This document shows, one piece after another, positions 38,316 through 48,322 of a stretch of DNA of 64,000 nt; the stretch's first letter is position 1; each line of letters starts with the position of its first letter. Source of the DNA: Gemmatimonadota bacterium (lineage in GTDB: Bacteria; Gemmatimonadota; Gemmatimonadetes; Gemmatimonadales; Gemmatimonadaceae); the NCBI GenBank assembly GCA_026387895.1, contig JAPLKT010000148.1:1-64000 (forward strand), in the 5' to 3' direction. Position numbers and translations under genes: made by a program. Below the pieces are notes generated by a model. The model was given only the letters and a program-made list of their open reading frames with translations, did no database searches and had not been told where the DNA came from.

Positions 38316-39782
38316 TCAGTGAGGAACGAGCGACCCGCTGATTCTCGAGACCGCGCGCAAGAAGACTTCAAAATCCTCCCACTTCGCCCGATGGTTCGAA
38401 CAGGCGACCCGGATGATATACCGCCCATCGAACTGCGACCCGCTGGGCACCGCGGTCCCCTCCTCCTGCAATCGGAGCAGAAGTTCCTTGGTGAGTGCGT
38501 CCTCCTGCTCGCCCGTGAGTCCGGGACGTACCAAGCGGAAACAGACGATGTTGAGCGTGACGGGGGTGACCACCTCCACCTCCGGCATCAGCCGCAGTCG
38601 CCGCTCGAGTTCTCGCGCCTGCGCCACATTCTGCTCAATCAGCTGCGTAAAAGCGTCCACCCCGTGGGCCTTGAGCGACATCCAGACCTTGAGCGCCTTG
38701 AACCCGCGGGTGAGCTCCGGCCCCCGATCAGCAAAGGGGATTCCGCCCGCAATCACCCCGCGCCCTTCGTCGCGCAAATAGCTTGGCGTTAGCGCGAAGG
38801 TTGCGCGGTGCACCTCGGGGTCGCGCACTAAGAAGCAGGCGATCTCGTAGGGGAGGTACATCCACTTGTGGAGGTCGAAGGCGAGCGAATCGGCCCGTTC
38901 CATGCCGTGCACAATCGGCGCCAACTCGGGTGAGAGGCGCGCCAGCGCGCCAAAGGCGCCGTCCACATGGAACCAGAGCGACTCGGCCGCACAGAGGTCC
39001 GCCAGCGCGTTCAGGTCGTCGGTGGCACCGCTGTTCACTGTGCCGGCGGTGCCAATCACGCAGATCGGGCGCATGCCGGCGGCGCGGTCGGCCGCGATGG
39101 CGGCACGCAGGGCCGGGAGGTCGATTCGCATGTCCGAGCCCACCGGGACTTTTCGCAGTGAAGCACTTCCCATGCCGAGGAGTTCTACCCCCTTCTGCGC
39201 CCAGGAATGCACTTCGACCGAGGCGTACACCGTGAGCCGCGGCTGGGAGTGCAGCCCCTCGGTACGAACGTCAAATCCCGCCTTCGCGTGCCGCGCCACC
39301 GCGAGGCTCAGGATGTTCGCCATCGACCCGCCACTGACCAGCAATCCACTCGACGTCGCGGGCATCCCCATCAACTCGGCGAGCCACTTGATCACCTGCA
39401 GCTCGACCAGCTTGGGCGACTGATCCAACCCGGCCAGATGGGCGTTCATGCCGGCAGCGAGCATGTCGGCCATCATGCCGAGTGGGGTGCCATTGCCCTG
39501 GATCCATCCCCAGAACCGGGGGTGTCGGTTGCCGTTGGTGAAGGGGAGGATTTCCCGTACAAACTGGTCGTAGGCCGCTTCCGGGGACTGAGCGGCCATT
39601 GGGAGGGGCTCCCCCGTCAGCGAGGCTCGTACCTCACCCGGAATCGGCTGCCAGGGGCGGGTGTCGGGGAGGTCGCGAGTAAAGGCGAGCGAGTCGTCCA
39701 CCATACGGTGGGCGAGGGCTCGGAAGGCGTCCCAGTCGTGCGGGTCGAGGGAGGCGTCGGCGTCGTGGCGCGGAAGAGGCAT
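38316..39782 (-). CDS. Pyridoxal-dependent decarboxylase family protein
   Basis: GLLVSGGSMANI, WFHVDGAFGAL, FDLHKWMYLPYEIACFLVRD. Confidence 0.9.
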   Translation of the reverse strand: MPLPRHDADASLDPHDWDAFRALAHRMVDDSLAFTRDLPDTRPWQPIPGEVRASLTGEPLPMAAQSPEAAYDQFVREILPFTNGNRHPRFWGWIQGNGTPLGMMADMLAAGMNAHLAGLDQSPKLVELQVIKWLAELMGMPATSSGLLVSGGSMANILSLAVARHAKAGFDVRTEGLHSQPRLTVYASVEVHSWAQKGVELLGMGSASLRKVPVGSDMRIDLPALRAAIAADRAAGMRPICVIGTAGTVNSGATDDLNALADLCAAESLWFHVDGAFGALARLSPELAPIVHGMERADSLAFDLHKWMYLPYEIACFLVRDPEVHRATFALTPSYLRDEGRGVIAGGIPFADRGPELTRGFKALKVWMSLKAHGVDAFTQLIEQNVAQARELERRLRLMPEVEVVTPVTLNIVCFRLVRPGLTGEQEDALTKELLLRLQEEGTAVPSGSQFDGRYIIRVACSNHRAKWEDFEVFLRAVSRISGSLVPH

Positions 39783-39938
39783 CCAAGAACGATAGTCGGG
39801 GCGGCTCCAACGGGCGACCTGAGAGCACGGATCGCGCCCAGCCCCCGACTGTTCAGGGGGTGCATATTGCCGAATCCGGTCGACTGTCGCACTTTCAAGC
39901 CACCTCGCGTCACCCTCCCTCTCGCTTTCGGTCCTGCC

Positions 39939-42900
39939 ATGGCATTGCGCCCTTCGCGGCTCCTCGCCTTACTCGCGCTCCCTGTCACGTTGCTGGCTCA
40001 GCGCGGCGCCCAACCGCCCCGCGATCCCATGCAAGAGGGATTGCCGCTCCGTCCTGATCGCACCTTCTCCTTCACGACGAAGACGGGGAACTGGACCTCG
40101 CTCGACGTGTCGCCGGACGGCAAGTCACTCGTCTTCGATCTCCTCGGCGACATCTACACGATGCCGATCACCGGTGGGAAGGCAATGCCGATCACGCAGG
40201 GAATGGCCTTCGACGGTCAGCCGCGCTACTCGCCAGACGGCAAGAAGATCACCTTCGTGAGTGATCGCGACGGTGGGTGGAACGTCTACACGATGTCGCT
40301 CGACAAGAAGGACACTGTGCAGATCACGCGTGGCAAGACCAACGACTATCAGTCGCCCGAGTTCACGCCCGACGGTAAGTACATCATTACCGCGCGCGGC
40401 ACGAAGCTGTGGATCTATCACACGGACGGTGGCACTGGGCAAGCGCTGATTCGCCGCGATGCCGCAGCTGCCGGGCGCGGTGGCGCTGCGGGTACCGACG
40501 TGATGCGCGAAATCGGCGCCGCCTTTGGCAAGGACGCACGGTACCTCTGGTTCGCAGAGCGGCGTGGCTCGTGGATCTACAACACGCCGATGAGCGACTA
40601 CCAGCTCGCCGTGTACGATCGCGAGTCTGGTGAAGTCAGTATTCGCGAGAGCCGCTGGGGCTCGGCGTTCCGTCCGACGCTCTCGCCTGACGGCAAGTGG
40701 CTCGTGTATGGCACGCGCCATATCGATCAGACCTATCTCCGCATCCGCGACTTAGCGAGCGGCGAGGATAAGTGGCTCGTTGGCCCCGTGTCGCGCGACG
40801 ATCAGGAATCCCGCGCGTCGCTCGACGTCTACCCGGGTATGAGCTTCACTCCGGATTCCAAGTTCCTGATTGCGACCTGGAATGGAAAGCTCTGGAAGCA
40901 GCCGATCGATGGGAGCGCTGCAACGGAGATTGTGTACGAAGCCGATGTGAAGCAGGCACTCGGACCGGCCGTGCATCACGACTATCCGATCGCCGATTCG
41001 TCGACCTTTACGATCAAGCAGATCCGCGACGCGGTTCCCTCGCCCGACGGGCGTCGGTTGGCGTTCGTGGCGCTCGACCATCTCTATGTGATGGACTACC
41101 CGAATGGCACGCCCAAGCGTCTGACGACCGGCGATTTGGGTGAGTTCCAGCCAGCCTGGAGCGCCGATGGTCAGTGGATTGCGTATACCACCTTCACCGC
41201 CAGCGACGGCGGTGCACTCTTCCGCGTGCGTGGTGACGGGAGCGCGGCACCGCAGAAACTCACCACGCAGAGCTTCTTCTGGCAGCGCCCCGCGTTCACG
41301 CCAGACGGACAGCGTGTTGTTGCCCTCAAGAGCCCCTCACGCAGCTTCTCCGAGATGTCGACGGGTGGCGGTGGTGGTGGTGGTGGGAACGCCGACCTCG
41401 TGTGGATCCCGGCCTCGGGTGGCGCGTTCACCTTGATCGCTCCGTCCGGCGGCCTCAGCAATCCGCATTTCGTAAATGGCGACGGCACCCGCATCTATTT
41501 GTACGGCGGTCAGCGCGGCCTCGCCTCGATGCGCTGGGACGGCACCGATGTGAAGACGCATCTCCGAATCGCCAAGGGCGGCGGCGGTGCTGATGCAGGC
41601 GGCGGTGGTGGTCGTGGCGGCGGCGCCAGCTGGGCGCAGATCTCGCCGCTCGGCGATCAAGCGCTGGCCCAGGTCGGCAACGACGTCTATCTCGTCACCA
41701 TCCCGTACCTCGGTGGTGATGCCCCAACGGTGACCGTGGGCGACGGCGGAAACTTCCCGAGCAAGAAGCTCTCCGATATCGGCGCGCAGTTCCCCGCCTG
41801 GGGAATGGACGGCAAGACGGTGCACTGGTCGATCGGCAATGCGCATGTCGTGTACGACATCGACCGTGCGCGCGCCTTCGACGATTCGGTGCGACGTGTC
41901 CGCGGCGCAGTCGCGACCGACAGCACGGGCGCGCCCGCAGCGGGTGGCCGCGGTGGCCGCGGTGGCGCAGCTGCCGCGCCGATGTTCCAGCCGGCAGAAC
42001 ACCGCATTCGTATTCAAGCGCCCCGTGATATGCCGGAGGGAAGCGTGGTGCTCCGCGGCGCGCGGATTGTCACGATGAAGGGGAAGGAAGTCATCGAAGG
42101 TGGTGACATTGTCATCACCAACAACCGCATCGTCGGCGTCGGCAAGCGGGGTAGTGTGACCGTGCCGGCTGGCGCAAAGGTAATGGATGTCAGCGGCAAG
42201 ACCATCATCCCGGGCTTCGTCGACACGCACGCGCATCTGCGCGTCTCAAATAGCGTGCACCGCGAGCCGGTGTGGAGTTACCTAGCGAACCTCGCTTACG
42301 GTGTAACTACCGGGCGTGATCCGCAGACGGGCACGACCGATGTGCTCTCGTACGAAGACCAGGTCGTGGCCGGCAAGATCCTCGGTCCTCGCATCTACTC
42401 CACGGGTCCCGGGCTCTTTGGCGCAAGCAATGCCAATGGCGAGAACATCCGCGACTTGGCGCACGCGCGCACGGTGCTCAAGCGCTACTCCGAGTACTAC
42501 GACACCAAGACGCTCAAGGAGTACGCCACCGGAAACCGCGAGCAGCGGCAGTGGATCATCCAGGCGGCCAACGAGCTCAAGTTGATGCCGACGACCGAAG
42601 GGTCGCTCGACATCAAGATGAACATCACCGAAGCCATCGACGGCTACAGCGGGCATGAGCACACCATCCCGACGTACCCGTTGCAGAGCGACGTGCTGCG
42701 TTTGCTGAAGGAATCGGGCATGGTCTACACGCCCACAATCATCGTGGCGTATGGTGCCCCTTGGGGCGAGAACTACTGGTACGAGCACATGGATCTGCTC
42801 AACGACATGAAGCTGCGTCGCTTCACGCCGTGGAGTGATCTCGAAGGAAAAATCCTACGCCGCGGCGGTTCGCCGGGCGCGGTAACCACCGGCGCGAGCG

Positions 42901-43340
42901 CGGGGTGGTTCCACGACTCGCAGTATGGCATGCAGGTGATCTCTGAGGACATGAAGAACATCCTCGCCGCTGGTGGACGCATTGGCATCGGTTCGCATGG
43001 TCAGCAGCAGGGCATCGGCTTCCACTGGGAACTGTGGAACGTCGCGTGGGCGAACATGGATCCGCATGACGCGCTCCGTGTCGCGACCCAGATGGGCGCC
43101 GAAGCAATCGGACTCGGCAAGGACATCGGCTCACTCGAGACGGGAAAGCTTGCCGACCTGCTGGTGCTCGACAAGAACCCATTGCAGAGCATTCGTAACA
43201 GCACCGCGATCAAGTACGTGATGAAAAACGGCCGTCTGTATGAGGCGAATACGCTGGACGAGGTCTATCCACGACAGAAGCCGGCGGGCGTGTTCCCGTG
43301 GGCCGCGGAAGATCCGGACAAAGCTCCCAAGCGGAAGTAA
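39939..43340 (+). CDS. Amidohydrolase with N-terminal TolB/PD40 beta-propeller, Gly/Arg-rich inserts
   Basis: Repeated SPDGK motifs, then IIPGFVDTHAHLRVS, YGVTTGRDPQTGT and a metal-dependent hydrolase C-terminus; start moved to 39939. Confidence 0.88.
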   Translation: MALRPSRLLALLALPVTLLAQRGAQPPRDPMQEGLPLRPDRTFSFTTKTGNWTSLDVSPDGKSLVFDLLGDIYTMPITGGKAMPITQGMAFDGQPRYSPDGKKITFVSDRDGGWNVYTMSLDKKDTVQITRGKTNDYQSPEFTPDGKYIITARGTKLWIYHTDGGTGQALIRRDAAAAGRGGAAGTDVMREIGAAFGKDARYLWFAERRGSWIYNTPMSDYQLAVYDRESGEVSIRESRWGSAFRPTLSPDGKWLVYGTRHIDQTYLRIRDLASGEDKWLVGPVSRDDQESRASLDVYPGMSFTPDSKFLIATWNGKLWKQPIDGSAATEIVYEADVKQALGPAVHHDYPIADSSTFTIKQIRDAVPSPDGRRLAFVALDHLYVMDYPNGTPKRLTTGDLGEFQPAWSADGQWIAYTTFTASDGGALFRVRGDGSAAPQKLTTQSFFWQRPAFTPDGQRVVALKSPSRSFSEMSTGGGGGGGGNADLVWIPASGGAFTLIAPSGGLSNPHFVNGDGTRIYLYGGQRGLASMRWDGTDVKTHLRIAKGGGGADAGGGGGRGGGASWAQISPLGDQALAQVGNDVYLVTIPYLGGDAPTVTVGDGGNFPSKKLSDIGAQFPAWGMDGKTVHWSIGNAHVVYDIDRARAFDDSVRRVRGAVATDSTGAPAAGGRGGRGGAAAAPMFQPAEHRIRIQAPRDMPEGSVVLRGARIVTMKGKEVIEGGDIVITNNRIVGVGKRGSVTVPAGAKVMDVSGKTIIPGFVDTHAHLRVSNSVHREPVWSYLANLAYGVTTGRDPQTGTTDVLSYEDQVVAGKILGPRIYSTGPGLFGASNANGENIRDLAHARTVLKRYSEYYDTKTLKEYATGNREQRQWIIQAANELKLMPTTEGSLDIKMNITEAIDGYSGHEHTIPTYPLQSDVLRLLKESGMVYTPTIIVAYGAPWGENYWYEHMDLLNDMKLRRFTPWSDLEGKILRRGGSPGAVTTGASAGWFHDSQYGMQVISEDMKNILAAGGRIGIGSHGQQQGIGFHWELWNVAWANMDPHDALRVATQMGAEAIGLGKDIGSLETGKLADLLVLDKNPLQSIRNSTAIKYVMKNGRLYEANTLDEVYPRQKPAGVFPWAAEDPDKAPKRK

Positions 43341-43344
43341 CCCA

Positions 43345-46300
43345 ATGACCTCACTCATAAATCGAACCCATTCGCTCCTTACCCGCGTGGCCGTCGCAGC
43401 GCCGATGCTCGTCGCATCGGTGCTGGGCGCCCAGACGCGGATGCTGCGTCAACCGTCGGTAAGCGCGGCCAACATCGCTTTCGCCTACGCCCAGAATATT
43501 TGGGTGGCGTCGCGTGCTGGCGGCCCGGCCAAGCGCCTCACCAGCTTCCAAGGCGCCACTGAGTATCCCAAGATTTCCCCTGATGGCAAGACGGTCGCGT
43601 TCAGCGCCGAGTACGGCGGGAACGTGGATGTGTATGTCGTGAGCATTGATGGTGGCGAGCCGCGTCGACTGACGTGGAATGGTGCGCCGGACGTCGTGCA
43701 GGGGTGGACCCCCGACGGCAAGAGCGTGCTCTTTGCGTCGACCCGTGAGACCAACGGACCGACCGCCGCGCCGAAATTCTACACGGTGCCCGCGACCGGC
43801 GGCGTCGAAGTGGCGCTTCCGATGAATCGTGCCTTTCAGGGACGCCTCTCGCCGGACGGCAAGCGCGCCGCGTATCGCATGAACAACTCGTGGGACGAAG
43901 AGCGTCGCAACTATCGTGGCGGCAAGAACCGTCCGATCTGGATTGTTGACCTCAAGACCCTCGATCTCGAGTCGCCCCCCTGGAAAGACTCCAAGGACAT
44001 GGAGCCGGCGTGGCTTGGCGACGTGGTGTATTTCATCTCCGACCGCGATGGCGTCGCGAATGTCTGGTCGTACGACACCAAGAGCAAGAAGCTCACGCAG
44101 TGCACCGACTTCTCGGACTTCGACGTCAAGACACTCGATGCCGGTGCAGGAGCCGTCGTATTCGAGCAGGCGGGATACATTCACGAGCTCGACCCGAAGA
44201 CCAACAAGCACAAGGTTGTGAGCATCAGCGCGACGGGCGATTTTCCGTGGATGATGCCGGGGTGGAAGGATGTGACGGGGCGTATCTCGACCATCACGTT
44301 GTCGCCCACGGGCAAGCGCGCGCTGATCGAAGCGCGTGGCGAGATCTTCACGGTTCCCGCCGACAAGGGTGATGTCCGGAATCTGACGAACTCGAGTGCG
44401 AGCGCCGAGCGTGATCCGTCGTGGTCGCCGGACGGCAAGTCGATTTCGTACTTCAGTGACAAGAGCGGCGAGTACAAACTCTACATCGAGGCGCAGGACG
44501 GCCTCACGCCAGCGCGTGAAATCTCGCTGCCGAATAACAAGCATTATTACACGCCGGCTTGGTCGCCGGACAGCAAGAAAATCCTCTATACCGACACCGA
44601 CCTGAAGCTTTGGGTGCTTGATGTCGCGAGCGGACAGGCCAAGAGTGTTGGCGAGGATCCCTGGATGGTGCCGACGCGTACGATGAATCCTGTGTGGAGC
44701 CCAGACTCCAAGTGGATTGCGTATGTGAAGCACTTAAACTCGCTCTACAAGGCGATTGCCGCGTACAATGTTGAGACCGGCGTGACCAAGCAGGTCACCG
44801 ACGGACTCTCCGACGTGATTTCGCCGGCGTGGGACGCAAGCGGCAAATATCTCTGGTTCTTTGCGAGCACGGACTATGGGCTCAAGTCGCAGTGGCTCGA
44901 CATGTCGAACTACGACCACGACGAAACGTTCTCTCTGTATCTCGCGGTCCTCAGCAAGAATGAGCCATCGCCGTTCCTCCCCGAGAGCGACGAGGAGACG
45001 GGTGTTGCGGCAGCCGGTGCTGGTGGCCGCGGCGGACGTGGTGGAGCCAACGCTGATGGCGCAGACGCTGCGCCGCGTGCGGCATCCGGACCAGTCACGA
45101 TCGATTGGGATGGGCTCGCAGGGCGCATCATTGCCGTGCCCGGCGTGACCAACCGTCAGTATGGCCGCCTCAAGGCTGGCGTAGCCGGCACGGTCTACTT
45201 CACCGAGACCGTTGCCGCGTCAGGCACGGCCGGTGGTGCGAGCGCCACGCTCCATCGCTACCAACTCCGCGATCGTCGTGCGACATCGTTTGTCACGGGC
45301 GTTGCTGACTACGATGTGAGCGCCGATGGTCACAAGCTGATCTATCGGAGCGGTGGTGGTGGTGGCGGGCGTGGTGGTGCGGCGGCAGCCGGTGGGCCAG
45401 CAGTATTCGTCGTCGATGCGGATCGCGCCGTTCCGCAGTCTGGCGCAGGTCGTCTGAACATTACCCTGCGGGCGAACATCGATCCGAAGGCCGAGTTCAA
45501 GCAGATCTTCTATGAGGGATGGCGGAATCAGCGGGACTATCTGTACGTGCCGAACATGCACGGGTCCGACTGGCCCAAGATGCGCACAATGTACGAGCAG
45601 TTGCTCCCCTTCGTGATGCATCGCGCTGATCTCAACTACCTGCTCGACCAAATGGGTGCTGAGATCGCCATCGGACATTCGTATGTCCGCGGCGGCGACA
45701 TCCCAGAAGTCCCAGCCGCGAGCGGCGGCCAGCTCGGCGCTGATTTCACGATTGATCAGGGACGTTACAAGATCACCAAGATCTATGACGCGGAAAGCTG
45801 GAACCCTGACCTGCGCGCGCCGTTGGCGGGCCCGGGTATCGACGTGCGCGTCGGCGACTACATCCTTGCCATCAACGGCGAGGAGCTCCAGACGCCGGAC
45901 AATCTGTATCGCATGCTCGAGGGTACAGCGAACCATCAGGTAGTGCTCACGCTCAACTCACGCGCTGCGATGGACGGTGCACGTCGCGTGACCGTGATGC
46001 CCGTGGCAAACGATCAGGGGCTCCGCACCCGCGCGTGGGTGGAGCACAATCGCCATGTGGTCGACTCCCTCTCCAAGGGGCAGCTCGCCTACGTGTACCT
46101 GCCGAACACCGGTCAGCCGGGCTACACGAGTTTCAATCGCTATTACTTCGCGCAACAGGACCGGAAGGGCGCGATCCTCGATGAGCGGTTCAACGGCGGC
46201 GGTCAGGCTGCGGACTACATCATCGACGTGCTACAGCGCGATTTTGACGGCTACTTCAACAACGTGGCCGGCGACCGTATGCCGTTCACGAGTCCCGCGG

Positions 46301-46713
46301 CCGGCATCTGGGGCCCCAAGATCATGATCATCAATGAGATGGCGGGCTCTGGCGGCGATCTCATGCCCTGGATGTTCCACTATCGCAAGATCGGAACGCT
46401 TGTGGGCAAGCGGACCTGGGGCGGCCTCGTGCATACCGCCGACACGCCAGGCTTCATCGATGGTGGTTCCATGATCGCGCCACGTGGCGGCTTTTTCCGC
46501 CGCGACAATCAGTGGGATGTCGAGAACGTTGGGCAGGCGCCGGATATCGACGTCGAGAACTGGCCGAAGGATATGGCGGCCGGGCACGATGCCCAGCTCG
46601 AGCGTGCCGTGGCCGAGGGGCTCAAGCAGCTCGCGGCCAAGCCGGTCCAGCGCGCGACCAAAGAGCCGCCGTCGCCACTCTGGGGCAAGCGGATCAAGCC
46701 GCCGACCGAGTAG
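43345..46713 (+). CDS. Tricorn-like S41 family peptidase with TolB/PD40 propeller and PDZ
   Basis: ISPDGKTVAFSAEYGGNVDVYVV, WSPDGKSI; PDZ VRVGDYILAINGEEL; RFNGGGQAADYIID and MAGSGGDLMPW; start moved to 43345. Confidence 0.9.
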   Translation: MTSLINRTHSLLTRVAVAAPMLVASVLGAQTRMLRQPSVSAANIAFAYAQNIWVASRAGGPAKRLTSFQGATEYPKISPDGKTVAFSAEYGGNVDVYVVSIDGGEPRRLTWNGAPDVVQGWTPDGKSVLFASTRETNGPTAAPKFYTVPATGGVEVALPMNRAFQGRLSPDGKRAAYRMNNSWDEERRNYRGGKNRPIWIVDLKTLDLESPPWKDSKDMEPAWLGDVVYFISDRDGVANVWSYDTKSKKLTQCTDFSDFDVKTLDAGAGAVVFEQAGYIHELDPKTNKHKVVSISATGDFPWMMPGWKDVTGRISTITLSPTGKRALIEARGEIFTVPADKGDVRNLTNSSASAERDPSWSPDGKSISYFSDKSGEYKLYIEAQDGLTPAREISLPNNKHYYTPAWSPDSKKILYTDTDLKLWVLDVASGQAKSVGEDPWMVPTRTMNPVWSPDSKWIAYVKHLNSLYKAIAAYNVETGVTKQVTDGLSDVISPAWDASGKYLWFFASTDYGLKSQWLDMSNYDHDETFSLYLAVLSKNEPSPFLPESDEETGVAAAGAGGRGGRGGANADGADAAPRAASGPVTIDWDGLAGRIIAVPGVTNRQYGRLKAGVAGTVYFTETVAASGTAGGASATLHRYQLRDRRATSFVTGVADYDVSADGHKLIYRSGGGGGGRGGAAAAGGPAVFVVDADRAVPQSGAGRLNITLRANIDPKAEFKQIFYEGWRNQRDYLYVPNMHGSDWPKMRTMYEQLLPFVMHRADLNYLLDQMGAEIAIGHSYVRGGDIPEVPAASGGQLGADFTIDQGRYKITKIYDAESWNPDLRAPLAGPGIDVRVGDYILAINGEELQTPDNLYRMLEGTANHQVVLTLNSRAAMDGARRVTVMPVANDQGLRTRAWVEHNRHVVDSLSKGQLAYVYLPNTGQPGYTSFNRYYFAQQDRKGAILDERFNGGGQAADYIIDVLQRDFDGYFNNVAGDRMPFTSPAAGIWGPKIMIINEMAGSGGDLMPWMFHYRKIGTLVGKRTWGGLVHTADTPGFIDGGSMIAPRGGFFRRDNQWDVENVGQAPDIDVENWPKDMAAGHDAQLERAVAEGLKQLAAKPVQRATKEPPSPLWGKRIKPPTE

Positions 46714-46728
46714 CCTTCGGTCACGGAA

Positions 46729-46771
46729 ACAGAGCGGGCGGCCACCAGCTTTTGGTGGCCGCCCGCTCTGT
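46729..46771. terminator. Strong hairpin terminator-like element
   Basis: Perfect 19-bp stem ACAGAGCGGGCGGCCACCA/TGGTGGCCGCCCGCTCTGT, 5-nt loop, 15 nt after the stop codon. Confidence 0.88.
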
Positions 46772-46928
46772 CTTTGCGGTCGCAAGGCCCCCCTAGGAGC
46801 TATTGCCGTCTGGGGGGGGCATCCCCTCCGCCGAACCGGTCGATACTATTAACACATGGCTCGGCCACACGCGGAAGCACTGCGACCGCTGCCAGAGCTA
46901 CTCACCCGATGCATAACGGAATCGAACA

Positions 46929-48263
46929 ATGTCTGGCACGGAAGCAAAGGCACCCATCGGCGACCATCTCGAGATCAAGGACTCGCGCACGGGCAAGATT
47001 TACTACGCCCCGATTACCGACGAGACGATCCGCACCGCCGACCTCAAGCAAATCAAAGTCAATCCTGAAGATTTCGGGATCATGGGCTACGACCCGGCGT
47101 TTATGAACACCGCGTCGTGCCGCAGCGCCATCACGTTCATCGATGGCGACAAGGGCATCCTGCGCTACCGCGGCTATCCGATCGACCAACTGGCTGAGAA
47201 AGCGAGCTTCCTCGAAGTCGCGTGGCTGTTGCGTCACGGGGAGCTCCCGACGCAGTCCGAGTACAACCAGTTCGTGCAGGATATCACGTACCACACGTAC
47301 GTACACGAGAACATCCGCCGTTTCATGGAAGGGTTTCGCTATGATGCGCACCCGATGTCCATGCTCTCCGCGGGCGTTGCTGCACTGTCGTCGTTCTATC
47401 CGACCGCCAAGAACATCCATGATCCGCGCGAGCGCGACATTGCGTTCATTCGCCTGATCGCCAAGATGCCGACAATCGCCGCGTTTGCGTATCGTCACGT
47501 GAAGGGGATGCCGTACGTGTACCCCGACAACTCGCTGCCGTATGCCGAGAACTTCCTCTCGATGATCGCGCGGATGTCGGAGCCCAAGTACGAGGCGCAT
47601 CCGGTGTATGCCCGCGCCATCGACATCCTGTTCATCCTACACGCGGATCACGAGCAGAACTGCTCGACGAACGCGGTGCGCGCCGTCGGTTCAAGCCACG
47701 TTGACCCGTACTCGGCGGTCGCCGCTGGCGTGTCGGCGCTCTATGGTCCGCTGCACGGCGGGGCCAATGAGGCTGTGCTGCGCATGCTCGATGAGATCGG
47801 CGATGTGAAGAACATCCCGGCCTTCATCGATGCAGTGAAGAGCGGCAAGGGCGAAAGCCGTTTGATGGGCTTCGGACATCGCGTCTACAAGAGCTATGAC
47901 CCGCGCGCCACGATCGTGAAGAAGTTGTGCGACGAAGTGCTGGCGGTGTCCGGCATGACCAAGGACATGGAGATCGCGCTTGAGCTCGAGAGGATCGCCC
48001 TGTCCGATGAGTACTTCATCAAGCGCAAGCTCTACCCGAACGTGGACTTCTACACCGGGCTGATCTATCGCGCGATGCACTTCCCGACCGATTACTTCAC
48101 GGTGCTCTTCGCGATCGCCCGTACGTCGGGATGGATGGCGCAGTGGGAGGAGATGGTGATGGACAAGGAGCAGAAGATTGCTCGTCCGCGTCAGATCTTC
48201 ACGGGCTATGCGGAGCGTCCATATACGTCGACGCTCGACTATCGCCACACGATCACGAAGTAA
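46929..48263 (+). CDS. gltA: Citrate synthase
   Basis: ILRYRGYPIDQLAEKASFLEVAWLL, ADHEQNCSTNAVR, GPLHGGANEAVLRML, MGFGHRVYK. Confidence 0.96.
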   Translation: MSGTEAKAPIGDHLEIKDSRTGKIYYAPITDETIRTADLKQIKVNPEDFGIMGYDPAFMNTASCRSAITFIDGDKGILRYRGYPIDQLAEKASFLEVAWLLRHGELPTQSEYNQFVQDITYHTYVHENIRRFMEGFRYDAHPMSMLSAGVAALSSFYPTAKNIHDPRERDIAFIRLIAKMPTIAAFAYRHVKGMPYVYPDNSLPYAENFLSMIARMSEPKYEAHPVYARAIDILFILHADHEQNCSTNAVRAVGSSHVDPYSAVAAGVSALYGPLHGGANEAVLRMLDEIGDVKNIPAFIDAVKSGKGESRLMGFGHRVYKSYDPRATIVKKLCDEVLAVSGMTKDMEIALELERIALSDEYFIKRKLYPNVDFYTGLIYRAMHFPTDYFTVLFAIARTSGWMAQWEEMVMDKEQKIARPRQIFTGYAERPYTSTLDYRHTITK

Positions 48264-48288
48264 GCAACGCGGTTTCTATGGCAGGAAG

Positions 48289-48322
48289 GAAAGGCCTCGA
48301 CGCTAACGCGTCGGGGCCTTTC
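48289..48322. terminator. Bidirectional hairpin terminator overlapping the mutY 3' end
   Basis: AAAGGCCtCGACG...CGcGTCGgGGCCTTT imperfect stem between convergent genes. Confidence 0.7.

Noticed and set aside
43351-44733. 460-aa minus-strand ORF opposite the Tricorn-like gene
   Set aside because: Antisense shadow ORF in high-GC DNA; the opposite strand has clear PD40 repeats
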